From assembly GCA_030248065.1 (NCBI GenBank), contig JASAMV010009277.1:59499-123498 (forward strand): a DNA stretch of 64,000 nt. Reading direction: 5' to 3'. This document shows positions 22,355 to 33,634 of this stretch, one piece after another (position 1 is the first letter of the stretch; each line of letters begins with the position of its first letter). The notes below the pieces were generated by a model, which saw only the letters and a list, made by a program, of their open reading frames with translations, was not told the DNA's origin and made no database searches. The translations under genes and the position numbers were made by a program. Source of the DNA: Rhynchonema sp. JSB1_4 (lineage: Eukaryota > Nematoda > Chromadorea > Monhysterida > Xyalidae).

Positions 22355-23383
22355 GCTCATGTTAGCGTAGTTTGCCTGCACGCTGTGCTTAAAAATATGA
22401 AGGTTTGGGTTGTTGCAATCTGCATGATCACATGACATGGCGATCACGTATAAAGTGATTTTCATCCGTATAACAAGAGACACCTTTTGCCAGATGGCAC
22501 GTGCCTGATTCAAAAATTGCCCCATTTTGCTTGGAACGTAGTATATGTGAAAAAAACGAAGGCGAAATTCGTCTAACTGCGGTGGTTTATTGATTTTTCA
22601 GGTGACAATGTGCAACGCATGCATCAAGCAAGCACATGCAACCAAATAACAAAGGTCGCCAAATCACAGTAACGTCCCAGCAAACCACTTTGCAGTGGTT
22701 ATTTTAGTAATATGATTACATTTAAAGAAAGTCAAATGTCGAACAACAGTTTTAATAATGATTTGTGTCATTACCAATAAACGTTATTTCAAAGATTCTA
22801 AATATAAATGCACCATTCTGGTATGCGGAATTGCAGAAGATCAATAAATCAGAACCGCTTAGAGGCGAGAAACCTAAAATTGGAATAAAGATGAAACTTG
22901 AGAGAAAAACTTGAAAAATTTGACAAAACTTGATTGCTCAGAAGATGTCAATTGCACACTGCCCTGTGAAAAAATGATTACGAGAAAAGAAAACAAATAA
23001 TAAAACGCAACAAAAATAGTAGTTGAGACCATAACATTGAACCAAACCATAAAAAGTTATTGCGATGTTTCAGCAGCAAAAACTGTTCAAAGACTGTTCG
23101 GGTAGCGAGATATAAATAATAATTTGCAACAAAGAACAAAAATCAGTCACCAAGTCAGAACACCGTATTAGAACGTACTTCAAACTGGATCGTAGAATTA
23201 GGGTGCAATTTCGCAGTTCATTTTTCGTGGACCGGTCGCAACACTCCAGATTCACGAAATCCACTCATTAGCACATCGACAATTATTTACACAATTTCCA
23301 GCAACCGCTGACACAAAAAGCACAATATCAACACAAACATCAAATCAACGATCCAGTCATTGTCCACCGAATTTGCGCACCCA
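22355..23383. other. AT-rich spacer downstream of the LPR gene
   Basis: No exon or RNA gene is supported. Probably includes the 3' untranslated region of the minus-strand LPR gene, but no clear polyadenylation hexamer was placed. Confidence 0.35.
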
Positions 23384-26300
23384 TCAAGCATTATTTGTAA
23401 CGCGATTGTGACTGTTGGTGAAGGTCGGGTTAATGTTGGGCAGGGTCTGGCGCGGGAAATGCCGAAATCCGTGCGTCGGCTGATTGGGCAACTCATATCG
23501 CGGATCGAACGACGCTTGCTGCGGCACGTTGGGCCTTGGATTCGGCTGTGCCGCGTACTGATGCACGGGGTTGGGCAGTCCTTGGTTGGGCAATTGGAAT
23601 TGGGCCTGTTGAGGGGGTTGCGCCTCTTGACCCCTCGCCTGGTTGAGAAACCCCTGAAGGGTGCTGACTGCCGCTTGAGGATTGAAGCCGGATAGAAGAC
23701 TGCCGCCCAGGGCTGGCGTTTGTTGGCGGTTTTTCAGCACTCTGTAAAGATTGAAAACCGACATATGCTGGTATAAAAATATGAAACTTTTGTTAGATTT
23801 GATTGCACCATTGCGTTTTGCCTGTTGTTGCAGTGCTTTGTTAATGAAAGTATGAATATAAAGAACCAGGCACGCTTCTTTTTTTGTCAGAAAACAGCGA
23901 TGATCTGATGCGTATCCGCCGCGTGGTTCTCCCCACACATGCACAGAATAAGCAGGTATAGTCCTACCACCAGCTTATGAGACGCCTCCTACGGTTCCAC
24001 ATATTTCCAAACTTTTCGAAAACAAAAGAAAAAGAAATCGGGCGTGCTTATTCTGGTCGATTGCTCTTTCTTATTTTTTCGAAATGTTTCGGAAGACTGT
24101 AGCCGTAAAACTGTAACTGTAATCGTCTCATGAGCTCGTGGCTAGACCATATCTACACAATACACAAAGTTCGACATATGGTGGCAAAATTTTTGGCAAA
24201 AACCGGCATAATGATGGGTCTGAAATCAAAACTATTCCTACCTTCAAACAATGCCGAATAATTATCTGGAGTGAACCACATTAGGATCCCACCAAACCAA
24301 ACCCTTACCCACCGTCTCGCAAACACCTCCCGCTCACTCGGCCATTGACAGTCAGATCCCTGGTAGATCGGTGTCGGTGCGTTCCAGAAGGCCGAACCGC
24401 CAAAACCTTGTTTCTTCAATTTGTTCAGAATCTGAATTAATGCATAAATATATCCGTGTTGACGTAACCACCACAAGCTGGTGCCAAATAATGTTGCTGT
24501 CATTCCTGGTTCTTGTATGTAGTTAAACACATAAAAACCACAAAACCTGAACTTATCACATCACAGCAAACTTTCATTGTGTGCAGCGCAAGCGTAATAT
24601 TAAAAGTTCAGAGCGCAAAGAGCAAAAATCAATGCATGAGAGCCACTTTCTGCTGGGAACGTGTAGTCCATGCGCGCTAATCTTCACACCAACAAAATAT
24701 GCAATGCACGGTCGCTGTTGTGTTGGTAAATTCATTTTATTGACGCTATCTGACAAAATTGCGCATTTAATGTAATAGCGACTTGTCAGTGCACCAGATT
24801 GGCGGTGGGGACGCACACACACGCACAACATTACTCAAACACAAACGCACGTGAGCCCCCGGACCACATGCGACTTTAATACACACGTGTGCAAATACAT
24901 GCCATGAGCATGCTCTTTTAGCTTAATTGGCGTTGCACAGTTGGGCACGGAGTTAATAAGCGCTCGTCTGTTGATTCAAATAGCTTTTGTTGTTATGGAT
25001 CATGTATGTCTTGGATGTTCTGGTGCCTAAACGAGGCTGCCATATAAATTCGCGAAAAAGGCGGAATTGTACAATTACAAACGCAAAGCCCCCACCCTGA
25101 AAACGATCGGTCTGGGTACCTTAGCCATACTGTATGTACTGCCCAGAACAACCTAAATTTACAACTGGAAAGCCGAACAGTAATTACAGAACTGTTCATA
25201 TTTTGTGCGTGAAGACATGTCAACCCCCGATTCTGGTGCCTCCCTCTTTGAGCGAACATGCAAAAAAACGCTCAGCGCTAATGTGCTGGTGTGCAAGTGG
25301 AAATAAATCAATCAGCTCGTGTGACAAATTGCCGTTTTGTTCTCTTAGAGAACGAAGTGATATTCACATAGGCCTGACCACGTGGATACTATAACAGCTC
25401 GCCTCCAGCAACATGGTTCATTTAGGCGCTGGATTTAATCTTATCTTCGCCAGACTGAACGATTAGGCATGTACCAACTTGTGTGTTGTATTTCCTGTAA
25501 AACTGCACGGGGTCCCTGGCGAACACCATCAGCGCAAGTCGATTGGCGTCGGTCGCGACAAAGTACTCGTACGGCACAACATCGTTCACACCGCCGTCCA
25601 CTTCTGTGGATTCGTCAGACTCTGAAGAGCTACGATAATGACAAGAATCGTAAGGCGCGGTTATACTCATTCCGAAGAACGAAAATTGTACCGCGCAATA
25701 CAGTTCCGTGACGGAATGAAAGAACAGCGGCAACGAATTTCCTCTATTCCTTCTATTCTTTCATTCCTTCAGCGTTTCCGCTGTTCCGGCGCGTTCTTCC
25801 ACAAACTAATGGCAGAGAAAAAATAGAAGGGCGTCCCCGCCCCGGCAATTTTAGGGAGGCTGCTGAGCAAATTATTGAGCTTGACAATCATTGCAAACAG
25901 CTGAAACATGAAGAAAAAATAATCAACATCTATAAGCTATCCGTAAAAAGCACCACACCCACACCATTACCTTTCCGTGAAACAGCATTCAGCCCCTCAG
26001 TTTCGGGGCAGGGGGGGGCAAAAACGAGAAACGAGGAAAAAACCATTGCTAAGAGTGTGCCACGGATGCTGTCTTAATCGAATTAGTTCTGCTTGAAATA
26101 TTTATAGTTTAATTTGGGCAACCACAAGCGCATTAGACCGGTCCAGGAACCAGACGGATGGGGGCTGTGGGGTTGCCCCCCCCCCCGACCACTCTCACCA
26201 GAGGTCGCAATCGGGCCGGGCACCCCGGCCCGAAGCTTCTGAAGTGACTTATTTTATTGAAAAAGTAGGGATTTTTTGTCAAAAATACTAAAATTTCTGA

Positions 26301-29300
26301 CGGATTCGGTAAGTAAGTGATCAGTATTGTCTATCCGACGACTTTTTCATGGAAAACAATGAATTTTCAACCAAAAAATAGGTTAAAAAACGCAAAAAAT
26401 ATGACAAAAATTGGGTTAAAATTTGAGCCAAAAATTCGGGCCGGGCCGGGCCGGAGATTTGGGGATTCGGGCCGGGCCGAAGATTTGGGGGCTCGGGCCG
26501 GGCCGGCCCGGCCAAACCCGGCCTGATTGCGACCTCTGACTCTCACACAATGTCTACCGCTTTTATTTCGTCATGTTATTTTTCGGTAATTGTGTGAAAT
26601 GCAGACGAAGATGGAGAAGATCCTGTGTAGATGGGAGTGTGTTATGAATTCCTTTGTTTGAACACCATGGCAGCCCAAAATCGTTCTTTTGAGCGTTTTC
26701 AGGTTTGAAAATGCTTCATTCTGACATTGCCGTATCCAAAAAGTAAAAGTTTCGACATGCCAAGGTCTCTTAGTGACAATTTCAAGCAGTTAAAGCTCAA
26801 GGAACTGTCCTGAAAGTCAAGATGTTTTGACTTCGTTCTTTCTATTCCGCGGAACGTTTTTTCGTTCCTTGTCAATTGCGTCAGATCGTTCCGTGTGACG
26901 TGGCTATACTCGTTTCCGCTGTTCTTCGAGCGAAGTATAACCACGTCAGCGGAAACGATCGTTCCTTCAGCCGTTCCTTCTATTCCGCGGAACGAGTATA
27001 ACCGCACCTGTAGTGTATCGACGAGCAATGGGTCGTGCTTTTTGGTTGCCCATTATGGAATGTCTTCACAAAAGGGGGCGATTCACTAAGTCAAAGGCAT
27101 GACAGTTTACCAATCACTCCCACATGGTGCTTGGTTCTACTGGGTTCGCGTGCGCCAGATTAGGGCGACCTTACGTAGGTTAAACCCGGAACCCGAAAAC
27201 CGGAAATAATGTGCGTGCAAAACTGTAAACATTTCCAGAAATATTTCCGGAGTAGGCACAAACTCACATGCACAAATAATGCGTTTTTGGAAACATTTCC
27301 GGTTTCCGGTTTCCGGATTCAACCTAAGTCCGCCCCAATGATCTTGGCTCTTTGAAAACTCTGTTCCTCGCTTGAGACTCCATCCAACTATCGCATCTGA
27401 CAATATGCAAATTGTGTAAAACAAAACACCACAATGACGATGCCTATGCATGATCCTAACGTATAGTCCATCCGCCAGCCCATGACACTTTTTGTCAGCC
27501 GAAAAGTTTGACCGGGACCCGTTCCGTTCCCTTTTCCGGTTGGCTTACGAAAAGAAAAGAAAGAGAAATTGGTTTTTATTTATTTTTGTGTCATCAGATC
27601 CTAAGGTACCAAACACACTGTGTACTCTCTCTCTCATACCGGATTCCGTTTTATTCCGATTCGCCTCCCAGGATGTTGGTGATTCCGTGGTGAGTCCCGC
27701 AACATTGCGACGCCCATCCTTCGGGCCGATGTCAATGATGATGACTGCAAAGGCACAAACGGATTATGCAGGCAAGTGTCAGGGGCCAAGTTTCAGGCCG
27801 AACTCAGGTTAAATCCAGAGCACGTTGCATGAAAAAAAACCAACACATTTCCCCGACTCCGGAAATATTTTCAGATTCTGGAAAGCTTTACATGAGGGAC
27901 CCGGAAATATTTCCGGATTTTTTGTTTTCGGATTTAACCTAAGCCCGTCCTAGGCTTAGGCATTTGTTTAGACGCAGCGTGATCCAACGGGTCAAACTGG
28001 TCCGGTTGCATATAAGCCAGGCTCGGTTTTCGAGCTCAAATTACGCTCAGGCTTGTGCTGCTCCCTGTTTATAGGCTTGTGCTCAGGCTTTGGTTTAGAC
28101 CTATCGCGAAGGTAGATGATTGATAAACTGAAACACTCCGCATTAAAGGGCACCTCTGTTCCATCTGTCGCACAAGAGACCACATAAATCTTTGAAACTG
28201 GGGCGTTATACAGTAGTCGATCGTGATTGTGTAACACTCACACTGCCTCGGATAAAAGTACTCCTCGGTGTACATCATGTAATTGCCGGGCTCAACAGAC
28301 GTTACGTCCCGTTTGTAGGTCTCAACAGGCCCAACTTTGGAGATCACACGATAGGCCTCTTGCATTGTGAAGCCCCCTTCGCCCATAACTGGATTGGATG
28401 TGACTGAAAAACGTTTAGTCAACCAACACAGCATGCATTCAGAATTTTCTCCTTAGATTTTTGAAAGAAATTTGATACATGCCTAAAAGAGAGAAAAAGG
28501 TAAAAAGAGAAAGAAACGACTTCAACTTACAGTATGCAACCGGACAGAACATTTGCGTTCTGAACACGTCGAAATTGATCGCCGCTTTGTACATCTGCAA
28601 CAAAAATTAATTTGAGATTTTGTGGCCGACCTCACACAGCATCAGGGTGCATTCTTGCAAATATGGTTTACCGAAAAATTCTAATCCAGTTCTATATTGA
28701 TACCCATCGCGCCGATCGATACCTCACTTGTGTGAATGGAACACCTTTTGGCAGTAAGCCAAAAAAAACGAACGAACCAATTTAATTTTAATTCACCTGG
28801 AACCATCTTCCCATCAGTCTCTCACTGTCAACCTTCTTCGTCTGCACGGCCGAGAACATTTTGCCGAGTCCGCCGATCATACCAGCAAATGCGTTGACAT
28901 CAAGCTGGATGGAAGTGGACGAAACATGTTTGGGTTTCTGGTATCTTTGTCACCTTTAGTCAATGCTGAACATGACTCGTCAATTTGCGATCGCCGGGGG
29001 TCGGACTTGTGGTGTGGTCAGTTTTGCATGACAGAGTAAATCCACGGTAGTTGCTATGATGTGCACACGTACAGTATACCAAGCTACCAGTATACCAAAT
29101 GTTGACGTCAAGTTTTAAGGCAACGTCCAGTCGCATATTCGTAGGGGCTTGGTGTGAAATTGGCTTCCTTCACAGCTTGATACGGCGAAAAGCTCGTTAC
29201 CAGATTTACATCACTGAATAATAGTGCACTAACCAGTTCCTCTCCAATGCCCAACACCTGATGCGCGCTGGCCACCAGTGCGCACAATACAAACAGTCGC

Positions 29301-29302
29301 AT
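23384..29302 (-). CDS. Lipocalin-related protein (LPR family), secreted
   Basis: Exons in transcription order: 29210-29302 (end uncertain, GTAAAT or GTAACG donor), 28797-28904, 28531-28594, 28242-28403, 28137-28197, 25479-25629, 24313-24431 and 23384-23741. All phases from exon 2 on agree. The first exon gives a signal peptide. The lipocalin signature GRWFQMYKAA spans exons 2-3, followed by FCPVAYF, GPVETYKRD, YTEEYFYPRQ, VATDANRLALMVFARDP, YRKYNTQ, FWNAPTPIYQG and SEREVFARR, all hallmarks of nematode LPR proteins, apical extracellular-matrix proteins with a lipocalin fold. The product is about 371 aa. Two oddities: a Ser/Asp/Glu-rich insertion at the start of the sixth exon, and a 119-residue Gln/Pro/Asn-rich tail from the last exon. 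The 2.5-kb fifth intron is packed with MITEs. Confidence 0.9.
23957..24151. mobile_element. 195-bp MITE with TATAGTCC termini
   Basis: Imperfect 28-bp inverted termini, TATAGTCCTACCACCAGC and the complement of TATGGTCTAGCCACGAGC, both followed by ATGAGACG. It lies in the last intron of the LPR gene and is related to the ends at 9, 5074, about 27462 and about 36298. Confidence 0.7.
24881..24983. repeat. Dispersed ~100-bp direct repeat, copy 2
   Basis: Near-identical to 5393-5489, in the intron between LPR exons six and seven (minus strand) region flank. Same orientation as the first copy. No TIR seen. Confidence 0.6.
26199..26538. mobile_element. hAT-like element, GC-rich, CAGAGGTCGCAATC termini
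   Basis: 340 bp with termini CAGAGGTCGCAATC and GATTGCGACCTCTG, flanked by the perfect 8-bp repeat ACTCTCAC (26191-26198 and 26539-26546). The subterminal regions are rich in CGGGCCGGGC blocks, repeated with a GGAGATTTGGGG-type spacer. Non-autonomous; inside an LPR intron. Confidence 0.9.
26897..26947. repeat. Small hairpin within a MITE-like region
   Basis: GACGTGGCTATACTCG is followed by the inverted CGAAGTATAACCACGTC. Neighbouring CGTTCC/GGAACG runs and a GAACGAGTATAACCGCACC end (26989-27009) recur near 25652-25675 in inverted form, so this is probably part of a dispersed MITE family. Confidence 0.5.
27162..27335. mobile_element. MITE of GGGCGNNCTTAGGTTAAATCCGG family, copy 1
   Basis: Inverted termini (AGGTTAAACCCGGAACCC on the left; complement ends CAACCTAAGTCCGCCC) surround repeated TTTCCGG/CCGGAAA blocks. 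Related copies are at 27796-27951 and 51128-51306. Confidence 0.7.
27796..27951. mobile_element. MITE of GGGCGNNCTTAGGTTAAATCCGG family, copy 2
   Basis: Diverged copy with AACTCAGGTTAAATCC on the left and GGATTTAACCTAAGCCCGTC on the right and internal CCGGAAATATTTCCGG palindrome. Confidence 0.65.
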
Positions 29303-29687
29303 TTTGCTTGACGAGTCAACAAATCGGGATATTAATTATTGGGTGCTGCGCAACTGTTGCTTTGCAGAGCTGACAAATTTAAGAACTTTAACACACAAAC
29401 ATATCAAAAACTAGTGGACAACGCAACAAAATTGAAAACGATTCACCGGGATAATATCAAAAAAACCTCAATTATCGATCAATATATCTGCCTTATAATC
29501 GAATGCATAACCGAGACGACAACACAAACTGCTCGCAGTTCACGTATTGCGTGTTGCGTTGCTGTTGTGCGTGAGCAAAAGATTAGTTTGTACCAGGCTG
29601 TGAAGCCACTACACGTGTGCATGCATGCACGCTGATAAAGTGCACTGATATGCACATGGAGATGTACTTGGTTTGGTGTGTGGGAAG

Positions 29688-30457
29688 CAGGGTTGGATTA
29701 AAAAAAAAAGTAAAAATTTTTTTGCAAAAAAAAATTTTTTTTTTTAAAAAAAAGTTGGCCACTTTTTTTATTTTAAAATTTTAAAAAGTAAGTCCACTTT
29801 TTTATTATTTTTCCCCTTTTTTTCGTTATTTTCTCACTTTTTTAAGGTAAAAATGTATGTTTTCATGCGTTTTATTGCTCATCATTCTCAAAAAATCGCC
29901 TGCGGCGCTTATATTTCAGTTTAAAATGGCGTTGTAATGGACTCATACAGTTCCCAGACATCCCAACAATCGCTGCACGTATAATATAGGACACCCCATA
30001 CCGTATACTGTGCAGTTATTGAGCTATCGACGTAAGCTATCGACAGACTCCACTTTGCTAGCCTATTTGCAGTTGTGTGGATTTGTCATTTGTTGCTTTT
30101 GTCACACAACATGAGTGTGGTGTAACTCTTTATCTCTCTTCAAATTTATCCCAAAATTCACAAACAGAAGGTTGGTCTTCCCTTTGTCATATATGCCCAC
30201 AGGCGGGTTCTCAAATTATGACCAAATGGGCTAGATCGCAGGTGATCGACATAAACATGCAAGTCAGTGGAGAAGTTCTCTTTAGTGTCCCTCAAAACAT
30301 ACCTAAGTAACATGATTTCAGAAATTTCATTTTTCTAGAAACCAATTTTTTGGGGGTCCGGAATAAAAAAAAGTGATTTTTAAAAAAAAAATTTTAAAAA
30401 GTTTTTTTTTTTTAAAAAAAAAGTTCGATAATAAAAAAATTTTTTAATCCAACCCTG
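29688..30457. mobile_element. hAT-like element, CAGGGTTGGATTAAAAA termini
   Basis: 770 bp with termini CAGGGTTGGATTAAAAAA and TTTTTTAATCCAACCCTG and a perfect 8-bp flanking repeat GTGGGAAG (29680-29687, 30458-30465). Contains the GC-rich AAATCGCCTGCGGCGC motif (29893-29908) shared with other hAT-like elements here. No transposase. Confidence 0.9.
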
Positions 30458-30465
30458 GTGGGAAG

Positions 30466-31540
30466 AGTACCCGCCGCCCTTGACCTTGTAGGCACGCGTG
30501 TGTACGCACTTCGCGAGTTGTTGTGTAAAAGCTGACCGGTAAATGTGTGCGGAAGTGGTGAATGTGTACGACGTTCTTGTGTGAGATAAATGACTGTTTC
30601 TGACCAGTTCAGTTCGAAAAAGTTCGAAGTTCCAGACTTTAAAATTTACTCTGTTTTCCGGCACACCAACAAACGCACAATGTTGACCAACATTTGTCTG
30701 GGTGTAATGAAAGCGAAAATACGACGTGAATTATCTTGAAAAAAGATGGTAACGCGATGTGGCTTTGTTGCTGATGAAAAAGGCACATTGAAATTCTTTA
30801 TTTTAAAGCGCTAAAATTATTGATTGAAACATCGCCGAATTAAGTGACTGACGAGGATCGGTCACCAGATGAATTATTGCTGACGATGTGTAACGCCTCG
30901 CCGGCCAAAAGTGGTTGATATAAGTTCTGGTTTATCGCTCGAAACCACACAATTTTAGGATAGATTCGAAAAATGCCGCTTCCTGTCCATACAACTGAAA
31001 ATGTGTTTCGAAATCCACAAAATGGCGCAACTAAAAATCTCTCGTCACATGGGTTGGTGACCCATATTTGCTTGTAAAGTGCACGATGTCAAAATTATAC
31101 AGAAAAATTGACGTCATGGGTGAAATGTGTGTGAGTCAAACCATAGAAAAACCACACAGCGCTGTTTTTTGCTTTTTTGTGGTGTGACCTTTCAATTTTT
31201 CGATTTTAGATCTGCATCTATGCATAGGATACAGATTTACATCAGGCTATACGCATCGACATATCGGATGAAAAACTCGACGAAAAAAGTATTGGTTGTT
31301 TTCTCGTTATTTGTGTGGGTTTTTGGGCTCCAACGTGATTTGGGTTCTCCTGACTCATCGTGGTATGGAGTTATTGGAATTCATTTTGTTAGCCGGAATC
31401 GTTATCTTAAACTCTTCAGTAAATTCAATAGATGCTCTATACATGCACGTGATACGAAGGAAAATTAACCCGAACCGATCCTCGGTCACAAGTCACAGTT
31501 CAGATGATTGCTATTTAGTCTGATTCACGGATTTCAAGGC
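30466..31540. other. Spacer without recognised features
   Basis: Overlapping frames at 31127-31523 contain a hydrophobic stretch but no splice context or family resemblance. Nothing is supported. Confidence 0.35.
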
Positions 31541-32449
31541 CCTGGAGCCAGTTTCTATTCAGTGTAGAATTCTACCCCGGGTAGAATTGCAAATTCTACC
31601 CAGGGGTTAGAATGTGAGTTTCGATTCATTTTTCAGCCGAGGTGTAGAATTTTACACCTCGCGTTCACAGTTCTACCCCCGGGGGTAGATTTCAATGAAA
31701 GAGAAATTGGAGCAGCGCGACTGACGTTGACACCAAGACGAAACTCTGTGGCTTTGCGCGACAGTATTGATTGATTTCCAGCAACACTTGAGTGAATACG
31801 AACACAACTTCAGCATTCATTTGTCTCACGGCGTTCTGAGTTGAGGAGAACTCACGAATCAACGTGGAAATGGAAGAAGTAAAAACGCAACTGTCGGGCG
31901 GAGGCGCTTTCTCGACCATAGACACCACTTATTCAACAATGAATTATCGAAAACAAACTTTGACAAACGTCGATCGTTCTTGGGCACAGAAACACACTCA
32001 GACGAGATTCTGCGCGTTAAAATGAAACATTCGCTTCGCCCACACATAAGCCAGTAGCTCGTGTTGCATGCTGACCGCCCACGTGCATTTTGTGGGCAGC
32101 TTTCCTTCGCTTATACACGCAACTGCTTCATTTGCAAGCCACAGGCATTACACAAGTCAGCTGCGTGCAAATCAACAAGAAGCAACACGAGTTACGTTCA
32201 TTTTCCAAGGTTGAAAAAAAATTCTACCCAGCCCTCGATCAGGGTACAAATTTTCTACGCTTTGGGGTAGAATCCGTGCTTTTTATTTTGCAATAGAAAC
32301 TCGCAGGTGTAGAATGTGGTTTCGCTCAATGTGAATGGCAGGGGTAGAATTTTACACTTCACCCCGGGGGTAGATTCTCTTTTTTCAAAAAATAGAAACG
32401 ACTTGGTGTAGAATTTTGGATTCTACACCGAATAGAAACTGGCTCCAGG
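31541..32449. mobile_element. TIR element with repeated GTAGAATT motifs
   Basis: Ends CCTGGAGCCAGTTTCTATTC and its complement GAATAGAAACTGGCTCCAGG are perfect inverted repeats. GTAGAATTCTACC-type words and variants occur repeatedly in the outer 100-250 bp at both ends, as expected of subterminal transposase-binding motifs. No coding capacity and no clear target duplication. The class is not identified. Confidence 0.7.
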
Positions 32450-32460
32450 TATCCCATAGG

Positions 32461-33604
32461 TTTGTTTCATAAAAGAATTTAAAAGAAAAGAATTAAAGAA
32501 TTTAAAAACATTTTTTTAAACTCAGATTTTGCTTTTTTTGTAAAGTCGATCTGACACGCAAGATTTGGGCTGTAATCGATATTTTGATGGTCGTATGTCA
32601 GATATACGGCATTAGATGCATTAAAATACGTTGTACGGCATGCTACAATACATTAGAGTAACATCGTTAGTCAACATCAACCTCAGACTGGTCGGAGACC
32701 ATAGAATCTGCACGATACTACTGGGTGTCACCACACAAGTTGGTTCCAGTGGTTTTTTAAAAAAAATTCGTTCCAAAAGTTAAAAAAAATTTTTTTTTAT
32801 TATTTCAAAATTCGAAAATTTCTCTATTTTTTTGCTCTAAAAGTGCTATTTTTTGCATAAAAATTGCTACTGTTAACATCACCCGACCCTACCATGGGTG
32901 TATTGGGTGCCATAATCGTTGTTTTGTGGCATCTAGACATAGTGCACACACTCACATGGCCTCTCATATGATTACACATGTACATGTGACTGGGTGGGCA
33001 TGCATTTATCCATGCAACAGACCCGAAAGCAGTGATTCGGTGTGATATTCACTCTATATTTACACTGTTTGTCACATATTTGCATTGGTCGTGTACCAAG
33101 AGGCAATAGTTTCACCCAAATTTACCGTCTTGAGTGTCACAAAGCCACACCAAGGCACCCACACCACGTGGGGGAAGTGTACGGGTGTGTACGTGACTGC
33201 TGTTGGTACTCATTGACCATTGTTTAGTATTGTTTTCGTGTCGTGAGTGCTTTATATGCACTAACCACACGTTATGGAAGAAAAATGCCACCATTTTTTG
33301 CTTTAGCGCTCATTTTTTTTTCGTTTCTGGCAGTTTTTGGCTGGAATAAAAAAAAATTTTTAAATTAAAAAAAAATTTTTTTTTAAAAAAATGGGGTTTG
33401 AATAAAAATATTTTTTTATCAACCACTGGTTGGTTCTCAGGCGAAAATTTTTCAATTTTTGAAAAATACGTATGTTGTGTCGATTTCAATTATCCTGAAA
33501 CGTCGTTTGCAACATTCTTTCTAATAAAAAAAATTTTCGACAAAAAAATCAAAAAAATTTTTTTTTAAAAAAAGCTCGTTGATTAAAAAAAATTTTCAAC
33601 CCTG
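32461..33604. mobile_element. Internally deleted hAT-like element hosting a nested insertion
   Basis: Copy of the 38656-39325 family. The left end is eroded and the first internal third is deleted; the remainder runs from GTCGATCTGACACGCAAG to TTTTCAACCCTG. Flanks CCCATAGG (32453-32460) and CCCATACG (33605-33612) are an 8-bp duplication with one mismatch. It is split at 32739-33436 by a second hAT-like element. Confidence 0.75.
32747..33428. mobile_element. hAT-like element, CAGTGGTT termini, nested
   Basis: 682 bp with termini CAGTGGTTTTTTAAAA and its approximate complement ending AACCACTG, flanked by a perfect 8-bp duplication GTTGGTTC (32739-32746 and 33429-33436) of the host element. CAGTGGTT ends resemble Charlie-type hATs. 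Near-identical copy at 59276-59991. Confidence 0.9.
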
Positions 33605-33634
33605 CCCATACGTAATACAATTTCGCAGACTTAC

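Noticed and set aside
33042..33227. Small gene repeated at 59607-59792
   Set aside because: Both are inside copies of the same hAT-like element; no transposase or other domain.
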